In this document: positions 23,340 through 25,700 of the stretch, one piece after another
Layout: each line of letters opens with the position of its first letter
Numbering within the stretch: the first letter of the stretch is position 1
The notes under the pieces: generated by a model
The model's input: the letters and a program-made list of their open reading frames with translations, nothing else
Database searches by the model: none
Told to the model about the DNA's origin: nothing
Assembly (NCBI GenBank): GCA_916720465.1
Contig: CAKARF010000005.1
Coordinates: 1 to 25,700, forward strand
Source: an uncultured Atopobium sp.
GTDB lineage: Bacteria; Actinomycetota; Coriobacteriia; Coriobacteriales; Atopobiaceae
Direction: 5' to 3'
Length of the DNA stretch: 25,700 nucleotides
Position numbers and translations under genes: made by a program

Positions 23340-24749
23340 ATGGATACTCTTGATAAACTCACCATACTTGCAGATGCAGCCAAATTTGACGCGGCGTGCA
23401 CTTCTTCTGGTGTAGATAGAGATCCGCAGGCAGGAAAGGTAGGAATGGCCTCAGCAGCCGGCTGTTGCCACTCATTTACCCCTGATGGTCGCTGCATTAC
23501 GCTGCTAAAAGTTTTACTTTCTAATGCTTGTTGTTATGACTGTGCTTACTGCGTCAATAGATCTTCTGCGCAAACCAAGCGGGCTACCTTTACACCACAG
23601 GAATTAGCAGAGCTTACTGTAGATTTCTATAAAAGAAATTACATAGAGGGGCTCTTTCTTTCCTCAGGTGTTATAGGGTCGCCAGACCACACCACAGAAC
23701 TCATGATTGAATGCCTATCCTACCTTAGGAATGAGTTGCTATTTAACGGCTATGTTCATGCAAAAGTAATTCCCGGAACAGATCCAGATCTTATTGATGC
23801 TATTGGCCGCTTAGCAGATAGACTCTCTGTCAATCTGGAATTACCTAGCTCAACCTCACTTACTAAACTTTGTCCTCACAAAAATGCAGAAACGGTTACT
23901 AAACCCATGTCTTTCATTCACCGCCTACGCGTCTCTGAAGAAAGGCAATTGCTTGAAGCTAAAAATGCATCAAAGGGCATTGTGAAGTCTGCTGGCAAAT
24001 CTAAGGGCATTGTTATTCCTACTCAGAAGCAAATCATAAAAGAAGGTTTAGCTCTTCGTTCAAACTGCTTGAAGAATACCTTTATGCGCTCATCATGGGT
24101 GTCTTCAGGCAAGAGGTCCTTCTCGCCTGCTGGGCAATCAACTCAAATTATCATTGGAGCTTCTCCAGAATCAGACAATCAAATATTGCACTTATCGCAG
24201 GCGCTTTATCAGCAATTTGAATTGAAACGAGTATTCTTCTCTGCCTATATTCCTGTTATTGAAGACCATCGCCTTCCTGAGTTGGACACTCCTGTTCCCC
24301 TGCGTAGAGAACATCGTCTTTATCAGGCTGATTGGCTGATGCGCTACTATGCATTTTCTCCTGATGAGTTGGTTTCTCCAGAAGCACCTTGGCTTGATTT
24401 AGAAATTGATCCAAAGCTTGGATGGGCGCTGGCACATCTTAATCAATTTCCTGTAGAGATTATGGATGCTCCACTAGAAATACTTTTACGAGTGCCCGGT
24501 ATTGGCCCTACCGGCGCACGAAGAATTATTGCTGCAAGAAGGCGGTCTCGCCTCACCTTTGATGACCTTAAACGGCTGGGAATACAGCTCAAGCGATCTC
24601 ACCACTTTCTCACCTGCTGTGGCGTAAGAGATGCCTCAGCTCCACTTGACCAAAAATTGATTAAACAGAGGGTAATTGCTGATGCCAAAGCAAGTTCGTA
24701 CAACAAAACAAGACGTCGTATTGAGTCCTCTCAACTCAGGCTCTTCTAA
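23340..24749 (+). CDS. Putative DNA modification/repair radical SAM protein (TIGR03916-like)
   Basis: This 469-residue protein has the radical SAM cluster motif Cys64-x3-Cys68-x2-Cys71 in ACCYDCAYC. Conserved family segments precede it (KFDAACTSSG, GCCHSFTPDGRC) and follow it (LFLSSGVI, VHAKVIPGTDP, LSVNLELPS). The C-terminus has a helix-hairpin-helix, LLRVPGIGPTGARRIIAARR (about residues 383-402), of the kind that grips DNA backbone. This is the family known as putative DNA modification/repair radical SAM, usually next to a DUF4130 protein and related to UDG-family fusions; no reaction has been established to my knowledge. That partner overlaps its 3' end here. An SOS box precedes it. The insert around AKNASKGIVKSAGKSKGIV is basic and low in complexity. 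Confidence 0.88.
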   Translation: MDTLDKLTILADAAKFDAACTSSGVDRDPQAGKVGMASAAGCCHSFTPDGRCITLLKVLLSNACCYDCAYCVNRSSAQTKRATFTPQELAELTVDFYKRNYIEGLFLSSGVIGSPDHTTELMIECLSYLRNELLFNGYVHAKVIPGTDPDLIDAIGRLADRLSVNLELPSSTSLTKLCPHKNAETVTKPMSFIHRLRVSEERQLLEAKNASKGIVKSAGKSKGIVIPTQKQIIKEGLALRSNCLKNTFMRSSWVSSGKRSFSPAGQSTQIIIGASPESDNQILHLSQALYQQFELKRVFFSAYIPVIEDHRLPELDTPVPLRREHRLYQADWLMRYYAFSPDELVSPEAPWLDLEIDPKLGWALAHLNQFPVEIMDAPLEILLRVPGIGPTGARRIIAARRRSRLTFDDLKRLGIQLKRSHHFLTCCGVRDASAPLDQKLIKQRVIADAKASSYNKTRRRIESSQLRLF

Positions 24750-25700
24750 TCAAAGTGTAGAGCTTGTCTCGCTTGTTCAGAGGCTTACAAAACTCTCCAA
24801 GCCTCAGAAGGTTGTTATTTCCTGCAACCCAAGCTTAGAAGGCGTTGTAGGGGCTGTAGGACTCACTTATCTCTCACATGCTAACCCAGCTCACGTACGT
24901 CTTGTTAGAGAAAGTTTTTGCCAGCCTAGTCTTGGGGAGCATGTTCTCTGTGGACCAGACCCCTCTGATGACTCAGTAGTTTCCTTAGCTCGACGAGTTC
25001 TTACAGGCCTAGAGAAGAAAGTAGGAACAAGAGAGATAACACGTCGCATCGTTTTGGCATGTGCTTCTGATGCTCATGCTATGCCAGAGATTGTGCATAG
25101 GTACATCCGTCTTGCATTCTCCTACGGCATAGGAGCACTTGAAGATATTGCTGACCCAACCGTAGCAGAATTTAATGCATTAGCTAGGCAGGTAGAAACT
25201 GAACGAGAGCACACACGACAATTTGTACGGTTTTCTCGCATGTCAGATGGCTCTTTTATGTCTGTATTTCAGCCTAATGCAAACGTAGTACCGCTAACCT
25301 GCAATTACTTTGTCAAACGAATGAGTACAGAGCGGTTTTTTATTGTTGATCCAGCTCACCATATAGTCAGTTTTTATGCGCCAGAAATGAAGACCTTTGG
25401 AACCATTCAGCTTGATGACACTTCTTTAGAAGAGTTACTCTCCAGAACAGACCTTGCAACTGATGAGAAATACGTGCAAGCCATGTGGAGGCGCTTCTAC
25501 GAAGGAGTTGGTCTAGAGGGTCGCGGGCCTGCAGAAAGAGGCTATGACTTGCGCGCTCATTGGATGCCAAAGCGTGTCTGGCAAGGGCTCCCTGAGCTTA
25601 CCGCAACTACAAGTGCAGAAGCTGCGCGCAGCCAAGGCGTGCCCACTCGCTATCAGGGGCGAGAAAACAGAAAGGATGTGCATCATATAGAACAAAAACA
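24682..25700 (+). CDS. DUF4130-type DNA metabolism protein (TIGR03915-like), cut by the right edge
   Basis: The frame opens at an ATG after AGAGGG and overlaps the radical SAM gene by 68 bases. It stays open for 339 codons to the window end. Family features are an N-terminal domain with CNPSLEGVVGAV and RRVLTGLEKKVG. A central EREHTRQFVRFSRMSDG is followed by ERFFIVDPAHHIVSFY, and then MWRRFYEGVGLEGR and RAHWMPKRVWQGLPEL, where the DUF4130 domain normally ends. A charged linker of about 34 residues follows without a stop. In some bacteria this family is fused to a C-terminal uracil-DNA-glycosylase-family domain, and the open linker is compatible with that here. Overlap implies coupled expression and joint function. 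Confidence 0.85.
   Translation, partial: MPKQVRTTKQDVVLSPLNSGSSNQSVELVSLVQRLTKLSKPQKVVISCNPSLEGVVGAVGLTYLSHANPAHVRLVRESFCQPSLGEHVLCGPDPSDDSVVSLARRVLTGLEKKVGTREITRRIVLACASDAHAMPEIVHRYIRLAFSYGIGALEDIADPTVAEFNALARQVETEREHTRQFVRFSRMSDGSFMSVFQPNANVVPLTCNYFVKRMSTERFFIVDPAHHIVSFYAPEMKTFGTIQLDDTSLEELLSRTDLATDEKYVQAMWRRFYEGVGLEGRGPAERGYDLRAHWMPKRVWQGLPELTATTSAEAARSQGVPTRYQGRENRKDVHHIEQK

Larger units (their letters stand above)
2427..25665. repeat. Dispersed GGCGAGAA octamer, 14 copies
   Basis: Plus-strand copies begin at 4011, 8303, 8726, 17528, 18786, 21760 and 25658. Reverse-complement copies (TTCTCGCC) begin at 2427, 5746, 10928, 12079, 15890, 21582 and 24120. About 0.8 would be expected by chance for one octamer on both strands at equal base frequencies. 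Copies lie in many unrelated genes, in different frames, and also in intergenic DNA. This entry marks the span, not a continuous element. Confidence 0.6.

Noticed and set aside
1..25700. CRISPR arrays, insertion sequences, prophage or attachment sites
   Set aside because: No regularly spaced direct repeats, transposase, integrase or terminal inverted repeats were seen; the tRNA genes are not followed by a duplicated 3' end or an integrase.

Overview
The window reads as chromosomal DNA of a medium-GC Gram-positive bacterium. Gene content and protein style suggest the Coriobacteriia, most likely an Atopobium/Lancefieldella relative: a lysine pathway using acetylated intermediates, a single-chain iron-sulfur serine dehydratase, a DUF6541-type membrane protein, and TTG starts with strong Shine-Dalgarno sites. 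This placement is inference from gene content, not a database result. No phage, insertion sequence or CRISPR array is visible.

Layout. (1) 1-5121, minus strand: a lysine/diaminopimelate cluster, patA - [lysine riboswitch] - lysA - dapA - dapB - dapH, plus the first codons of one more gene running off the left edge. (2) 5199-10137, plus strand: a membrane-anchored endonuclease/phosphatase-fold protein, a DinJ-YafQ type toxin-antitoxin pair with an obvious operator, a DUF1858/DUF438/hemerythrin/PAS protein and an MFS transporter. (3) 10112-12299, minus strand: a spermidine-synthase-like methyltransferase-fold protein overlapping the transporter tail to tail, and an M18 aminopeptidase. (4) 12453-19420, plus strand: a DEDDh exonuclease with an unrecognised N-terminal half, gltX, L-serine dehydratase, tRNA-Gln(CTG) and tRNA-Glu(CTC), and a large polytopic DUF6541-like protein. 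(5) 19426-23160, minus strand: metK, a TetR regulator and a CCA-adding enzyme. (6) 23340-25700, plus strand: a radical SAM protein with a C-terminal helix-hairpin-helix, overlapped by a DUF4130-type partner cut by the right edge.

How the genes work together. The first block makes DAP for the cell wall and lysine for protein through N-acetylated intermediates. A lysine riboswitch sits immediately before lysA, where alternative RNA pairings can be drawn that hide or expose its ribosome-binding site. The last block is the best candidate for a poorly described system. The radical SAM/DUF4130 pair is known only as putative DNA repair or modification, and here it lies behind a near-consensus Gram-positive LexA (SOS) box, with a second, weaker box in the same divergent intergenic region.

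One sequence-level signal cuts across all genes. The octamer GGCGAGAA (either strand) occurs at least 14 times in 25.7 kb, against under one expected by base chance. It extends in six places to CGAGAAACCC and in two distant genes to an identical 16-mer. It lies in coding and non-coding DNA, in different reading frames and on both strands, so it looks like a DNA-level signal rather than protein homology.
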